This document shows positions 38,358 through 47,868 of a DNA stretch of 64,000 bases, piece after piece (positions within the stretch are counted from its first letter, which is position 1; each line of letters starts with the position of its first letter). Source of the DNA: Gammaproteobacteria bacterium (GTDB lineage Bacteria > Pseudomonadota > Gammaproteobacteria > Pseudomonadales > Pseudohongiellaceae); the NCBI GenBank assembly GCA_018401885.1, contig JAGYKB010000005.1:62001-126000 (forward strand), in the 5' to 3' direction. The position numbers were made by a program, and so were the translations under genes. The notes beneath the pieces were generated by a model. The model saw only the letters and a list, made by a program, of their open reading frames with translations, ran no database searches and was not told the origin of the DNA.

Positions 38358-38681
38358 ATGGCGATTACTATTACACCTGCGGCAGCTGCCCATGTCGCCG
38401 AACAGATGAACGCGCGCGGCCATGGCATTGGAATTCGAGTGGGTGTGAAGACCACGGGATGTTCAGGCATGGCGTATGTGCTCGAATTCGTCGACAAGCT
38501 TGAAGTGGGTGATCAAGTATTCGAGCAGTCCGGCATTAAAGTAGTCGTAGATCCCAAAAGCTTGTTGTATATCGACGGCACTGAAATGGATTTCGTTAAG
38601 CAGGGCGTCAACGAAGGATTCGAATTCACTAATCCTAATGCCAAGGGCGAATGTGGCTGTGGCGAGAGTTTTAGCGTCTGA
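38358..38681 (+). CDS. iscA: Fe-S carrier protein IscA
   Basis: This 107-residue A-type carrier moves clusters or iron from IscU to target enzymes. The three conserved cysteines are Cys35 (TTGCSGM), Cys99 and Cys101 (ECGCGESF), as in E. coli. It begins five bases after the iscU stop. Its final motif [11 protein letters not shown] is standard. Confidence 0.97.
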   Translation: MAITITPAAAAHVAEQMNARGHGIGIRVGVKTTGCSGMAYVLEFVDKLEVGDQVFEQSGIKVVVDPKSLLYIDGTEMDFVKQGVNEGFEFTNPNAKGECGCGESFSV

Positions 38682-38836
38682 TTTCCTTCGCCGCTGATCA
38701 AGATTTTCGTCGGCAGATGCCCCATTAGCACTGCGCTACGACAACAAACGAACCGACATCGTTTGGCTTAAATGGCAGCTTGGCGGGTGGGGCGTCAGTG
38801 CCAAAGCTCAGCAGCGACTTTACAAGGCAAAGGATC

Positions 38837-39367
38837 ATGCAAGTCCCCGAAGACTACTTCTCTCTCTTTTCTCTCGAGCGTCGCTTCGCAATTGATAAGA
38901 ATGCGCTCGCCGCTAATTTCCGTGCGCTACAAAATGAAAACCATCCCGACAGGGTCGCCGCCGACGACGAGCAGGCAAAATTATTGGCCGTGCAAAAGAG
39001 CAGTCTTCTAAACGATGCTTATGCAACACTTAAGTCACCTCTTGCCAGAGCGGGTTATCTTCTTACGCTGCAAGGTGTCGACGTAGAGGGTGTTTCGCAG
39101 GACGATCTTGATATGGCTGTTCTGATGGAACAGATGGAGTTGAGAGAAAAAGTCGCCGAGGCGCCAGCGGGCGAAGCTGGACTTGCTGTCCTTTTGCCGA
39201 TTAAGCGTGATATCCAAAGTAGAATCGCAGCTCGAGAACAGCGCTTTGTCGCTAATCTGGAGGGGGACGATCTGTCCAGCGCAAAACGCGTGTTCCACGA
39301 GCTGCAGTTTTTACACAAATTATTTCAAGAGATAGAGGTGAACGAAGAAAAGCGTCTCGGATATTGA
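38837..39367 (+). CDS. hscB: Fe-S co-chaperone HscB
   Basis: This 176-residue J-type co-chaperone delivers IscU to HscA. The N-terminal J-domain (about 1-70) includes DYFSLFSLERRFAID and the HPD tripeptide in ENHPDR. The C-terminal helical domain (about 85-176) binds IscU. The open frame starts with a TTG at 38780, but the ATG at 38837 with AAAGGA upstream gives the family N-terminus. The gap of 155 bases after iscA is longer than the other gaps in the operon. Confidence 0.95.
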   Translation: MQVPEDYFSLFSLERRFAIDKNALAANFRALQNENHPDRVAADDEQAKLLAVQKSSLLNDAYATLKSPLARAGYLLTLQGVDVEGVSQDDLDMAVLMEQMELREKVAEAPAGEAGLAVLLPIKRDIQSRIAAREQRFVANLEGDDLSSAKRVFHELQFLHKLFQEIEVNEEKRLGY

Positions 39368-39424
39368 GTTCCTCAGCTATCAAGTTGTTAAGAAGTCTTT
39401 AGACGATGCCCTTCGTGAAGAGTT

Positions 39425-41260
39425 ATGGTATTACTTCAGATACAAGAGCCAGGCGGTAAGCCCGCAAGACCGAAACATCGGCTTGCGGTAGGTATAGACC
39501 TCGGCACGACGAATTCGCTTGTCGCGGCTCGCTGTGGGCTTAAGGTCGAGACGCTGCCCGATGAGAGTGGCGAACATCTTCTACCTTCTATTGTTCACTA
39601 TGGCAGCGACGGCCTCATTTCTGTTGGTCGGAAAGCAAAAGCGTTCGCACTCACTGATCCGAAGAATACTCTCGTCTCGGTAAAGCGCATGCTGGGTAAG
39701 GGGCTCACCGAACTACGACAACTCGGCCACTATTTACCCTATGAATTTGATGCGACCAGAGAGGATACGGCGCCTGCCGTTTTAACCCATGCCGGCAGTA
39801 AAGATCCGGTTGCGGTTTCTTCAGATATTTTGTCTGTGTTAAAAGCTCGCGCCGAACGTGCTTTGAAAGGTGAGCTCGAAGGCGCAGTTATTACTGTCCC
39901 TGCGTATTTTAATGATGCCCAGCGTCAGCAAACGAAAGAGGCCGCTGAACTCGCCGGCATCAACGTTCTGCGACTGCTAAACGAACCCACCGCTGCTGCA
40001 GTAGCCTATGGCCTGGACAGCGCGGACCAAGGCAATATTGTTGTCTTCGATCTTGGCGGTGGCACGTTTGATGTGTCTCTGCTGAGTCTCACACGGGGGG
40101 TATTCGAGGTGTTGTCGACGGGGGGCGATACCAACTTAGGTGGTGATGACTTCGATCGATTGCTAGCGGCATGGCTGATTTCACAAAGCGGCGAGTCGGC
40201 AGTTGTCGAAGGAGAGGCGCTGCAGCTAGCCAATGAGTTAAAGCATCAGCTGAGTGACGTCGAAGAAGTCGAATTCACTATGGAAGATTATCAAGGATCT
40301 TTGTCTCGAGAGCAGTTTGCAGAGATTGCTAAGGAGCCGCTTAGCCGCGCCATGATGATTTGCCGTCGCTCTCTTCGTGACGCGCGATTGGGGCTCGATG
40401 AAATCGATAATGTGGTTCTAGTCGGCGGATCTACGCGAATGCCGCTTGTCCGTGCCGCAGTAGCGGAATTCTTTGGACGTGAGCCGTTAACAAGCATTGA
40501 TCCCGACAAAGTAGTCGCTGTAGGTGCGGGTATTCAAGCTGATGTTCTCATCGGCAATAAATCCGATTCCGATTTTCTGTTACTCGACGTTACTCCGCTT
40601 TCGTTAGGCATTGAGACTATGGGTGAGTTGGTAGAAAAAATCATTCCGCGTAACACGACAATCCCGGTCTCTCGCGCACAGGAATTTACAACGTTTAAAG
40701 ACGGTCAAACTGCTATGGCGCTTCATGTATTGCAGGGCGAACGCGAGGCCGTCGCCGATTGCCGTTCTCTCGCCCGTTTTACCCTGCGGGGGATTCCGAG
40801 CATGGTCGCTGGGGCAGCAAAGATCAGGGTGACTTTCCAAGTAGACGCCGACGGACTATTGAGTGTCAGCGCAGAAGAGATATTCACGGGCGTTAAATCC
40901 GAAATTCAGGTCAAACCAAGCTACGGTCTCGAAGCAGAGACGATCGAGAGCATATTGCAGGCTTCGCAGGAGAATGCGCGAGCGGATATGGAGTTGAGAT
41001 CGCTGCAGGAAGCAAAAGTCGATGCAATGCAGTTGATCGATGCGGTCGCGGCGGCAGTCATCGCCGACCCCCAGCTGTTAGAAGAAGGTGAAGAGCAGAG
41101 GATTAACGAAGGTGTCGCTGCGCTCGCTGCGGCACTCGAAAATGGATCCAGCGCAGAGGTGAGCGACCTCACTGCCGCGCTGAATCGGATAAGTGGGGAT
41201 TTCGCTGCTAGACGCATGGACGTGCATATTTCCCGGGCGCTCCAGGGTGAGTCGATATAG
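39425..41260 (+). CDS. hscA: Fe-S chaperone HscA
   Basis: This 611-residue Hsp70 is specialised for releasing clusters from IscU. The ATPase domain starts [15 protein letters not shown] near residue 22 and contains [13 protein letters not shown] and [16 protein letters not shown]. The substrate-binding domain follows at about 390-500 with [16 protein letters not shown]. The C-terminal lid is alanine-rich and helical. It lacks the DnaK-type acidic tail, as expected for HscA. Placed between hscB and fdx as in E. coli. Confidence 0.97.
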   Translation: MVLLQIQEPGGKPARPKHRLAVGIDLGTTNSLVAARCGLKVETLPDESGEHLLPSIVHYGSDGLISVGRKAKAFALTDPKNTLVSVKRMLGKGLTELRQLGHYLPYEFDATREDTAPAVLTHAGSKDPVAVSSDILSVLKARAERALKGELEGAVITVPAYFNDAQRQQTKEAAELAGINVLRLLNEPTAAAVAYGLDSADQGNIVVFDLGGGTFDVSLLSLTRGVFEVLSTGGDTNLGGDDFDRLLAAWLISQSGESAVVEGEALQLANELKHQLSDVEEVEFTMEDYQGSLSREQFAEIAKEPLSRAMMICRRSLRDARLGLDEIDNVVLVGGSTRMPLVRAAVAEFFGREPLTSIDPDKVVAVGAGIQADVLIGNKSDSDFLLLDVTPLSLGIETMGELVEKIIPRNTTIPVSRAQEFTTFKDGQTAMALHVLQGEREAVADCRSLARFTLRGIPSMVAGAAKIRVTFQVDADGLLSVSAEEIFTGVKSEIQVKPSYGLEAETIESILQASQENARADMELRSLQEAKVDAMQLIDAVAAAVIADPQLLEEGEEQRINEGVAALAAALENGSSAEVSDLTAALNRISGDFAARRMDVHISRALQGESI

Positions 41261-41360
41261 GCCACAGCAGGAAAGACGAGTGGCCAACACGCTAATCAAC
41301 CAGTAGTACGCGACTTTATCCGCAGGCACTACAAAGACGATCAAATAGAGGAGAGGCGCT

Positions 41361-41699
41361 ATGCCTAAAATTACCTTTTTACCGCACGAAACAATTTGCC
41401 CCGAGGGAGCGGTTATCGAAGCTGAGTCGAATGAGACGATCCTCAATGTTGCGCTTGCGAATAAGCTGTCTATTGAACACGCCTGCGAGAAATCCTGTGC
41501 GTGCACGACGTGCCATGTAATTGTGCGCGAAGGCTTCGATTCTCTCGAAGATGCCGAGGAGAACGAAGAGGATTATCTAGACAAGGCTTGGGGTCTGGAG
41601 CCGGAATCAAGGCTCAGCTGTCAGGCGAAAGTCGGGAGCGAAGACTTGGTTATCGAAATCCCCAAGTACACCATCAACATGGTGTCTGAGGTTCACTAG
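41361..41699 (+). CDS. fdx: [2Fe-2S] ferredoxin of the Isc system
   Basis: This 112-residue adrenodoxin-type ferredoxin donates electrons to cluster assembly. Ligands Cys42, Cys48, Cys51 and Cys87 are all present, and the extra Cys46 conserved in Isc ferredoxins is also there. GAGGAG precedes the ATG. The C-terminus ends [12 protein letters not shown], typical of the family. Confidence 0.97.
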   Translation: MPKITFLPHETICPEGAVIEAESNETILNVALANKLSIEHACEKSCACTTCHVIVREGFDSLEDAEENEEDYLDKAWGLEPESRLSCQAKVGSEDLVIEIPKYTINMVSEVH

Positions 41700-41735
41700 C
41701 GAGAGTCTTTCACCCTATTTTTCGGAGGTAACTTC

Positions 41736-41939
41736 ATGAGTTTACGCTGGACAGATGTCAGTGAAATAGCGATAGGCCTATTTGATCAGCACCCCGATGT
41801 CGATCCGCAATATGTGCGCTTTACTGATCTTCATCGTTGGGTTTGTGAATTAGAGGACTTCAGTGATGACCCTGAGCGAAGCGGGGAGAAGATCCTCGAA
41901 GCCATTCAAGCCGCATGGATTGAAGAGGCTGCCGACTAA
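41736..41939 (+). CDS. iscX: IscX (YfhJ) regulator of Fe-S assembly
   Basis: This 67-residue acidic protein binds IscS and modulates desulfurase activity or carries iron. It begins [23 protein letters not shown] and ends [11 protein letters not shown], matching IscX throughout. CGGAGG precedes the ATG. It is the last gene of the isc operon; a new promoter is likely before ndk. Confidence 0.95.
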   Translation: MSLRWTDVSEIAIGLFDQHPDVDPQYVRFTDLHRWVCELEDFSDDPERSGEKILEAIQAAWIEEAAD

Positions 41940-41980
41940 TCGGTTGGGAATTGCGCAATAATCGTATAAGAATAGAGCAA

Positions 41981-41998
41981 ATATGCGTATAATATGCG
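41981..41998 (+). promoter_or_regulatory. possible ndk promoter element with direct repeat
   Basis: TATAAT (41988-41993) is a consensus -10 hexamer, 62 bases before the ndk ATG. It is flanked by the direct repeat ATATGCG (41981-41987 and 41992-41998). No good -35 lies at 16-18 bases. The TG two bases upstream of the hexamer is not at the extended -10 position. Confidence 0.4.
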
Positions 41999-42055
41999 CT
42001 CTTTAAATTACACGAGCCGCAATGTCTGGCTCTTCTAGCTAAGTTTGGAGTCACA

Positions 42056-42478
42056 ATGGCGATTGAACGCACACTTTCTATCATTAAGCCCGATGCCGTA
42101 GCAAAGAACGTCATTGGTGAAATCTACAGCCGTTTTGAAAAGGCAGGCCTCAAGATTGTCGCCTCTAAAATGCTCCGTCTCGATGACGAGCTCGCTGGGG
42201 GCTTTTATGCAGAGCACCGCGAGCGCGGCTTTTTTGGCGATCTCATCGCATTCATGACGTCTGGACCCGTGATGGTTCAAGTCCTCGAAGGCGAGGGTGC
42301 TGTTCTGAAGAATCGTGAGCTGATGGGAGCAACTAATCCCGCCGAAGCAGCGGCAGGAACGATTCGCGCAGATTTTGCGGTCTCAATTGATGCGAACGCG
42401 GTACACGGTTCGGACTCAGTTGAGTCTGCACAACGCGAAGTGAGCTATTTCTTCAAAGACGAAGAGATTTGTTCATAA
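42056..42478 (+). CDS. ndk: nucleoside diphosphate kinase
   Basis: This 140-residue enzyme transfers the gamma-phosphate from ATP to other nucleoside diphosphates. It begins [19 protein letters not shown], and the phospho-accepting His117 is in NAVHGSDS. Length and motifs are standard. It opens the ndk-rlmN-pilF-rodZ-ispG-hisS-yfgM-bamB-der block. Confidence 0.98.
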   Translation: MAIERTLSIIKPDAVAKNVIGEIYSRFEKAGLKIVASKMLRLDDELAGGFYAEHRERGFFGDLIAFMTSGPVMVQVLEGEGAVLKNRELMGATNPAEAAAGTIRADFAVSIDANAVHGSDSVESAQREVSYFFKDEEICS

Positions 42479-42566
42479 ACAGCTAACACCTGCGTCAGCT
42501 TCTTTGCTGGCGCGGTTATTGCGCGGTGGGCCCGTCCTGCGGGTACTGCTAGGAGACTGATTCGTC

Positions 42567-43718
42567 ATGACGCTGGCAGCCAAACCTAATCTAGCAGGAA
42601 TGAGCCTCGCTCAACTGCGCGACTACTTCCATTCTCTCGGCGAGAAACCCTTTCGCGCCGCACAAGTCCTGAAATGGATCCATCAGCGTGGTGTCATCGA
42701 CATCCAAGCGATGACGGATATCAGTAAACCTCTTCGAGATCGACTTTCCGCAGAAGCTGAGATCCTACTTCCTAAAATCGTCGAAGACTATGCATCAGAA
42801 GACGGCTCGTATAAATGGATTATCGAAGTGGCCAGCGGCAGTCGTGTCGAAATGGTTTACATCCCAGAGTCAGGCCGTGGCACGCTATGTATTTCATCGC
42901 AGGCAGGCTGTACGCTCGACTGTTCGTTCTGTGCCACGGGTAAGCAAGGCTTTAATAGCAATTTAACGGTCGCTGAGATAATTGGCCAGTTGTGGTGGGC
43001 GAACAAGCGCCTCGGTGGTTTCGATAGTCTTGCAGAACGACCAGTTAGTAACGTGGTTATGATGGGTATGGGCGAACCGCTGCTAAACTTCGAGCCAGTT
43101 ATGGATGCGCTCTCGCTGATGATGGAAGACTGCGCTTACGGCCTTTCCAAGCGTAAGGTAACGATCAGTACCTCTGGTGTCGTGCCGGCAATCGACAGGC
43201 TTAAAGACTTCACTGACGCGTCTATTGCTGTTTCCCTCCATGCGCCAAACGATGAGCTCCGCAGCCAGTTAGTGCCCATAAATAAAAAATACCCTATCGC
43301 GATGCTGCTAAATTCTGTTAAAGGCTATATGGCGAGCTTGAACGACAAGCGAGTGCCGGTCATAGAGTATACGCTCATTGCTGGCGTCAATGATCATCGA
43401 CGGCATGCGCGCGAACTCGCCGAGCTTCTTCGCGAGTTTCCCTGCAAGATCAATATTATTCCGTTCAACCCTTTTTCCATGAGCGATTACCGTCGGCCTA
43501 GCAGCACATCGATTACTAATTTTAGGCAAATTTTGCAGCAAGCAGGTTATACCGTCACCGTACGTACCACTCGAGCCGATGATATTGGCGCGGCGTGTGG
43601 CCAGCTTGTTGGCAACGTGGCGGATCAGACTAAACGCAGTAGCCGTCATCTTGCGAAGCGTGCGGAAAACATCATTGCTGCTTCATCAGATTCGGCGCGA
43701 GCAACAGAGTCTGCTTAG
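42567..43718 (+). CDS. rlmN: 23S rRNA/tRNA (adenine-C2) methyltransferase RlmN
   Basis: This 383-residue radical-SAM enzyme methylates A2503 of 23S rRNA and A37 of some tRNAs. The radical-SAM cluster motif CTLDCSFC is near residues 115-122, GMGEPLLN near 165, and the methyl-carrying cysteine is probably the one in GAACGQL near 345. The C-terminal tail past 360 is low-complexity. AGGAG precedes the start. It is a client of the isc system encoded just upstream. Confidence 0.97.
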   Translation: MTLAAKPNLAGMSLAQLRDYFHSLGEKPFRAAQVLKWIHQRGVIDIQAMTDISKPLRDRLSAEAEILLPKIVEDYASEDGSYKWIIEVASGSRVEMVYIPESGRGTLCISSQAGCTLDCSFCATGKQGFNSNLTVAEIIGQLWWANKRLGGFDSLAERPVSNVVMMGMGEPLLNFEPVMDALSLMMEDCAYGLSKRKVTISTSGVVPAIDRLKDFTDASIAVSLHAPNDELRSQLVPINKKYPIAMLLNSVKGYMASLNDKRVPVIEYTLIAGVNDHRRHARELAELLREFPCKINIIPFNPFSMSDYRRPSSTSITNFRQILQQAGYTVTVRTTRADDIGAACGQLVGNVADQTKRSSRHLAKRAENIIAASSDSARATESA

Positions 43719-43740
43719 TGACGAGAAAGAAGGTAACGCT

Positions 43741-45105
43741 ATGCAGACTACGCAGTCGAAAACCTTTATTACTGCCTTGGGACAAAGTGTGTGTGACCCT
43801 CATCGGCGTGTCGCTTTGCGATTGCTGCTCGCAGGGGTATTTTTAAGTTCGTTTATCTCATGTGTGACGACAACCACAGGTGGATTCGAGCCCGAAGCCT
43901 CAGAAAAACAAGCCGTGATTGACTATTCACGTCTCGCGCTCGCGCAGCTCGAAAGCGGGGATCTAGTGTCAGCGCGTCGCAATGCAAATAACGCATTGGC
44001 GATCGACAGCCGCGCAGCGGAGAGCCTTGAAGTGCTCGCGCTCATTTCGCAGCGCGAAGGAGATCATAGTCTCGCCGAAGAATTTTTCATCCGTGCGCTG
44101 CGGGAGCGCTCGCAGGCTTCACGTATTCGAAACAATTATGCGGCATTCTTATTTGAGCGCGCACGATATGTTGAGGCGCAGCGACACCTGCGCCGAGTAG
44201 TCTCTGATGCCGGCTACGCGGGACGAGCGAAGGCGTATGAAAATCTCGGTCTCACGTTACTCGCATTGCAGGACTCTGAGGGCGCCCAAGCGGCGTTTCT
44301 GCGCGCGACTGAGCTTGACTCATCGTTAGTGCAGTCTCCGCTCGAGCTAGGTATCCTTGGTATTAAGCAAGAAGAATGGCTTGAGGCTCGCGCCTGGTTC
44401 GAACGTTACTTAAATGCAAGAACTAGCGCCGGTGTTGCCGAATCTGTTGCGCATAGCAAAAGGGCGCTGCGAGCAGGTCGAGACCTCGCGGCTGCGTCTG
44501 GTGATCACGAAGCAGCGGCGATATGGCAGCGCCTACTCGACTCGAAGCGCGGCAATATATCAATAATTAACAGCCTCATCTATCGAGGCAGAGCCCGATC
44601 CATACTTTACGAGTCTGGACCCAAGTCTAGTTTTAGGGTGCTTTGGGACTCGATTAAGAAAAGGGCGATAAAGACTATGAATGACGATTTGAGTGAAGTT
44701 AGAGAGGACGCGGAGCCGAGCGAGGCGGAGGTAGACCTGAGTACGCCCGGCGCTCGACTTCGAGCTGAGCGCTTAAGGCGAGGGTTCGATGAGGATGAAA
44801 TCGCTGATAAACTTCACATCACTCGGCACTACCTACGTGCAATCGAAGAGGATGCCTACGACAAACTCCCGGGCGTCGTGTTCGCGCGAGGCTATGTTAG
44901 GAATTATTGCCTACTGCTCGAGATGCGGACAGAGCCGCTTATGACTTTATTCGAAGGCTTGGTGGAAACCGCGAGAAAAGAGAAAGAGGCCGAGTCTGTG
45001 CCTAGGAGCAAACTCACGCGCGCCGATCGTAATCAGCGCTGGCTGAGTCTCTCACTGTTTGTGTCGGTCGTCCTCTTTGCGATCCTATGGTTTATTAATG
45101 GATAA
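43741..45105 (+). CDS. pilF: PilF-like TPR lipoprotein in one frame with a RodZ-like domain
   Basis: This single open frame encodes 454 residues. Residues 1-40 are a lipoprotein signal with lipobox FISC near 40. TPR repeats at about 60-265 match PilF/PilW, which pilots secretin PilQ assembly for type IV pili. A normal PilF would end near residue 265. Here the frame continues through a basic linker into a RodZ-type helix-turn-helix (about 335-400) and one membrane span near the end. Export of the lipoprotein would place the helix-turn-helix outside the cytoplasm, so a true fusion seems unlikely. Either RodZ is made from an internal start at 44677 or a stop was lost. GAAGG precedes the ATG at 43741. 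Confidence 0.8.
   Translation: MQTTQSKTFITALGQSVCDPHRRVALRLLLAGVFLSSFISCVTTTTGGFEPEASEKQAVIDYSRLALAQLESGDLVSARRNANNALAIDSRAAESLEVLALISQREGDHSLAEEFFIRALRERSQASRIRNNYAAFLFERARYVEAQRHLRRVVSDAGYAGRAKAYENLGLTLLALQDSEGAQAAFLRATELDSSLVQSPLELGILGIKQEEWLEARAWFERYLNARTSAGVAESVAHSKRALRAGRDLAAASGDHEAAAIWQRLLDSKRGNISIINSLIYRGRARSILYESGPKSSFRVLWDSIKKRAIKTMNDDLSEVREDAEPSEAEVDLSTPGARLRAERLRRGFDEDEIADKLHITRHYLRAIEEDAYDKLPGVVFARGYVRNYCLLLEMRTEPLMTLFEGLVETARKEKEAESVPRSKLTRADRNQRWLSLSLFVSVVLFAILWFING
44677..45105 (+). CDS. rodZ: RodZ-like cytoskeletal protein, short form (alternative internal start)
   Basis: If translated from the in-frame ATG at 44677, this gives 142 residues. The helix-turn-helix TPGARLRAERLRRGFDEDEIADKLHITRHYLRAIEEDAYDKLPGVVFARGYVRNY is that of RodZ, which anchors MreB in the cytoplasm. 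One membrane span (SLSLFVSVVLFAILWF) ends the protein. The periplasmic domain normal in RodZ is missing: the stop comes three residues after the span. AGGG about 11 bases upstream is a weak ribosome site. The gene order pilF-rodZ-ispG supports the name. Confidence 0.6.
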   Translation: MNDDLSEVREDAEPSEAEVDLSTPGARLRAERLRRGFDEDEIADKLHITRHYLRAIEEDAYDKLPGVVFARGYVRNYCLLLEMRTEPLMTLFEGLVETARKEKEAESVPRSKLTRADRNQRWLSLSLFVSVVLFAILWFING

Positions 45106-45123
45106 CGAGCCAGTGAAATAAAC

Positions 45124-45175
45124 TCGGTAAAGTAATTTCGGTACAATACGTTGGTTGAATATGTTAGTTGAATAC
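45124..45175 (+). repeat. degenerate 13-14-bp tandem repeat in ispG leader
   Basis: GTTGGTTGAATAT (45150-45162) is followed by GTTAGTTGAATAC (45163-45175), two mismatches in 13. Upstream, TCGGTA recurs at 45124 and 45138 with similar flanks, suggesting two older units. Confidence 0.65.
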
Positions 45176-45227
45176 CTCAGATAGGCACCTTCACTAAACA
45201 GATAGCTTAGCAATCGAGTCCTGAACC

Positions 45228-46328
45228 ATGAATTCTCAGAATCCAATTACACGTCGTAAGACACGCCAGATTATGGTTGGTAATGTCGCGGTAGGCGGTG
45301 GCGCTCCGATTAGCGTCCAGAGTATGACCAACACTGAGACCTGCGATGTTGATGCGACGCTCTCGCAAATACAGAGGCTAGTAAACGCGGGCGTGGATAT
45401 CGTGCGTGTTTCGGTGCCAAGCATGGATGCGGCGGCTGCATTTAAAGAGATCCGCTCCAAAGTAGCCGTGCCACTTGTCGCTGACATCCACTTCGATCAT
45501 TTAATAGCACTAGAAGTATTGGAGTCAGGGGTTGACTGCCTGCGTATAAATCCGGGCAATATCGGCAGTGAAAAGCGCATTCGCGCGGTAGTCGACAGCG
45601 CTAAAGACAAAGGCATACCGCTACGCATTGGCGTCAATGCTGGCTCTTTGGGTAAGACTCTTTTGCGAAAATACAAGGAGCCCAATGCCGAGGCGATGGT
45701 TGAATCTGCGTTGACGCAGATCGATATCCTCGACAGATTGGATTTTCAAAATTTCAAAATCAGTTTAAAGGCGTCCGAGATTTTCATGACGCTCACTGCC
45801 TATCGACAACTTGCGTCGCAGATTGATCAGCCTCTTCACCTTGGCATTACCGAAGCGGGGGGGCTGCGTTCTGGCACGGTTAAGTCGGCTATCGGGCTTG
45901 GTGCATTGCTTATGGAAGGCATTGGAGACACGATCAGGATTTCACTCGCCGCCGATCCTGTCGAAGAAGTCAAAGTCGGTTTCGATATTCTTAAAAGCCT
46001 CGGTCTGCGTCACAAGGGTGTCAACTTAGTTGCTTGCCCGAGTTGCTCGCGTCAGAACTTCGATGTTATTTCGGTGGTGAATGAGCTTGAATCGCGCTTA
46101 GAAGATATCACTACACCGATCGATGTTGCCGTGATCGGTTGCATCGTTAACGGGCCGGGAGAGGCGAAGGTCGCCGAGATTGGCCTAACAGGCGCAAGTC
46201 CCAACAACCTCGCTTATGTCGAAGGGATTCCCTCTAAGAAAATCCAGAACGCCACGCTCGTCGATGACTTAGAGGCAATGGTGCGAGCGCGTGTCGCGCT
46301 ACGAAAAGACGTTATCGCGTCGAGTTAG
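45228..46328 (+). CDS. ispG: 4-hydroxy-3-methylbut-2-en-1-yl diphosphate synthase
   Basis: This 366-residue MEP-pathway enzyme makes HMBPP, the substrate of IspH. It has an N-terminal barrel ([20 protein letters not shown]) and a C-terminal [4Fe-4S] domain with ligands near Cys270 and Cys273 (CPSCSR) and Cys305 ([10 protein letters not shown]). It is a short two-domain bacterial form. It sits in its usual place before hisS and depends on Fe-S supply from the isc genes. Confidence 0.98.
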   Translation: MNSQNPITRRKTRQIMVGNVAVGGGAPISVQSMTNTETCDVDATLSQIQRLVNAGVDIVRVSVPSMDAAAAFKEIRSKVAVPLVADIHFDHLIALEVLESGVDCLRINPGNIGSEKRIRAVVDSAKDKGIPLRIGVNAGSLGKTLLRKYKEPNAEAMVESALTQIDILDRLDFQNFKISLKASEIFMTLTAYRQLASQIDQPLHLGITEAGGLRSGTVKSAIGLGALLMEGIGDTIRISLAADPVEEVKVGFDILKSLGLRHKGVNLVACPSCSRQNFDVISVVNELESRLEDITTPIDVAVIGCIVNGPGEAKVAEIGLTGASPNNLAYVEGIPSKKIQNATLVDDLEAMVRARVALRKDVIASS

Positions 46329-46397
46329 GCGCGTCCAAATCATTCTAAGACCTAGTCATCTAGGTCCTGCAAACGACTCAGGCTACGAAAAATCACC

Positions 46398-47672
46398 ATG
46401 GCAAAACTCCAAGCAATTCGCGGCATGAACGATATCCTGCCTGCACAAACTTCAACCTGGCAGGCGCTCGAAACCGCGTTTCATCGCGTCGTAAACCGGT
46501 TCGGTTATCAGGAGATTAGGTTTCCAGTCCTTGAGCAGACTCAGCTTTTCAAGCGCTCCATCGGTGAGGTCACCGATATTGTCGAAAAAGAGATGTACAG
46601 CTTCGACGATCGCAACGGCGACAACCTTAGCCTTCGACCAGAGGGCACTGCTGGCTGTGTGCGCGCGGCAGACCAACACGGACTTCTCTATAATCAACAG
46701 CAGAGACTTTGGTATCAAGGCCCTATGTTCAGGCATGAGCGGCCACAGAAGGGGCGCTATAGGCAATTCCAGCAGTTTGGCGTCGAAGCGTTTGGAATGT
46801 CCGGGCCAGATATAGATTCAGAGCTTATTCAGCTGTCGGCAGACCTATGGCGCGAGCTCGATATTGCCGAGGCGCTCGTTCTGCAGATAAACAATATTGG
46901 CGCGTCGGCTGAGCGCAAGGCGTTTGGTACAGCACTCACGGCCTATTTAGAGGCTCATAGCGAACGCCTCGATGACGACGCCCGCAATCGGCTCTACAGT
47001 AATCCGCTGCGCATTCTCGACAGCAAAAACCCCGATATGCAAGCGCTCTTGGCGGAAGCGCCGGTGCTCGCTGACTATGTGAGCGACGAGAGCGTTTCGC
47101 ATTTCGAGGAGCTCAAGTCGCTGCTGAGCAATGCCGGCGTAGCTTTTGAGGTAAACCCGCGCCTGGTTCGCGGCCTTGATTACTACAATAACTGTGTCTT
47201 CGAATGGGTCACAGACTCACTTGGTGCGCAGGGAACCGTGTGTGGCGGGGGACGCTATGACGGACTTGTCGAGCAACTCGGTGGGAAGCCGACAGTCGCT
47301 GCGGGATTTGCCATGGGCGCTGAAAGGCTAGTATTAATGCTCGAAACTCTCGATAAAGTCCCGCAAGAGGTGCCCACAAGCCTCTACATTGTCGTGCCAA
47401 ATGGCCTGGCCAAGGAGGCTCAGTCGCTCGCAGCGACGCTTCGCGGAGAGATGCCCGAGCAGAGGATAATAAGTCACTGCGGCGGCGGAAAGCCCGCGAG
47501 TCAGCTCAAACGTGCGTTTAGCCTCGGTGCGCGCTACGCCATAATCCTTGATCCTGAAGGCCTCGACCAAGGTGTAGTAAGACTGCGTGAACTAAAAGAC
47601 GAGGGTGAGGAGGTCACGCTTACGCTTGAGGAAGCGCCTACCCAGATTGCCCAGAGACTTTTACAAGCCTAA
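46398..47672 (+). CDS. hisS: histidyl-tRNA synthetase
   Basis: This 424-residue class II synthetase charges tRNA-His. It begins LQAIRGMNDILPAQTS. Motif 2 reads LWYQGPMFRHERPQKGRYRQF near 112-132, the histidine-specific loops are LVRGLDYYNNCVFEW and GGGRYDGLVEQLGG near 290, and a C-terminal anticodon-binding domain spans about 330-424. Standard length. Confidence 0.97.
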   Translation: MAKLQAIRGMNDILPAQTSTWQALETAFHRVVNRFGYQEIRFPVLEQTQLFKRSIGEVTDIVEKEMYSFDDRNGDNLSLRPEGTAGCVRAADQHGLLYNQQQRLWYQGPMFRHERPQKGRYRQFQQFGVEAFGMSGPDIDSELIQLSADLWRELDIAEALVLQINNIGASAERKAFGTALTAYLEAHSERLDDDARNRLYSNPLRILDSKNPDMQALLAEAPVLADYVSDESVSHFEELKSLLSNAGVAFEVNPRLVRGLDYYNNCVFEWVTDSLGAQGTVCGGGRYDGLVEQLGGKPTVAAGFAMGAERLVLMLETLDKVPQEVPTSLYIVVPNGLAKEAQSLAATLRGEMPEQRIISHCGGGKPASQLKRAFSLGARYAIILDPEGLDQGVVRLRELKDEGEEVTLTLEEAPTQIAQRLLQA

Positions 47673-47768
47673 CTTTAAAAAGTGCAGTGTTCCTAAAGGG
47701 AATTCAAGTTAGAATAACGGGTTAAGCAACTTGGACAGATTGTGCGGTAAGACTTCGCGCTAGAGTCT

Positions 47769-47833
47769 ATCGGTAGCACCCATCGGTAGCACCTATCGAG
47801 AGCATCTATCGAGAGCATCTATCGAGAAGACGC
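47769..47833 (+). repeat. 13-bp tandem repeat, five units, in yfgM leader
   Basis: Units run end to end: ATCGGTAGCACCC (47769), ATCGGTAGCACCT (47782), ATCGAGAGCATCT (47795), ATCGAGAGCATCT (47808, identical to the previous) and ATCGAGAAGACGC (47821). The array ends 35 bases before the yfgM start codon. Confidence 0.92.
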
Positions 47834-47868
47834 TGCATAACAACGAAACAAATAGAAAGGAGACCGTC

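Noticed and set aside
47769-47833. CRISPR array
   Set aside because: Units are contiguous 13-mers with no spacers and there are no cas genes in the window.
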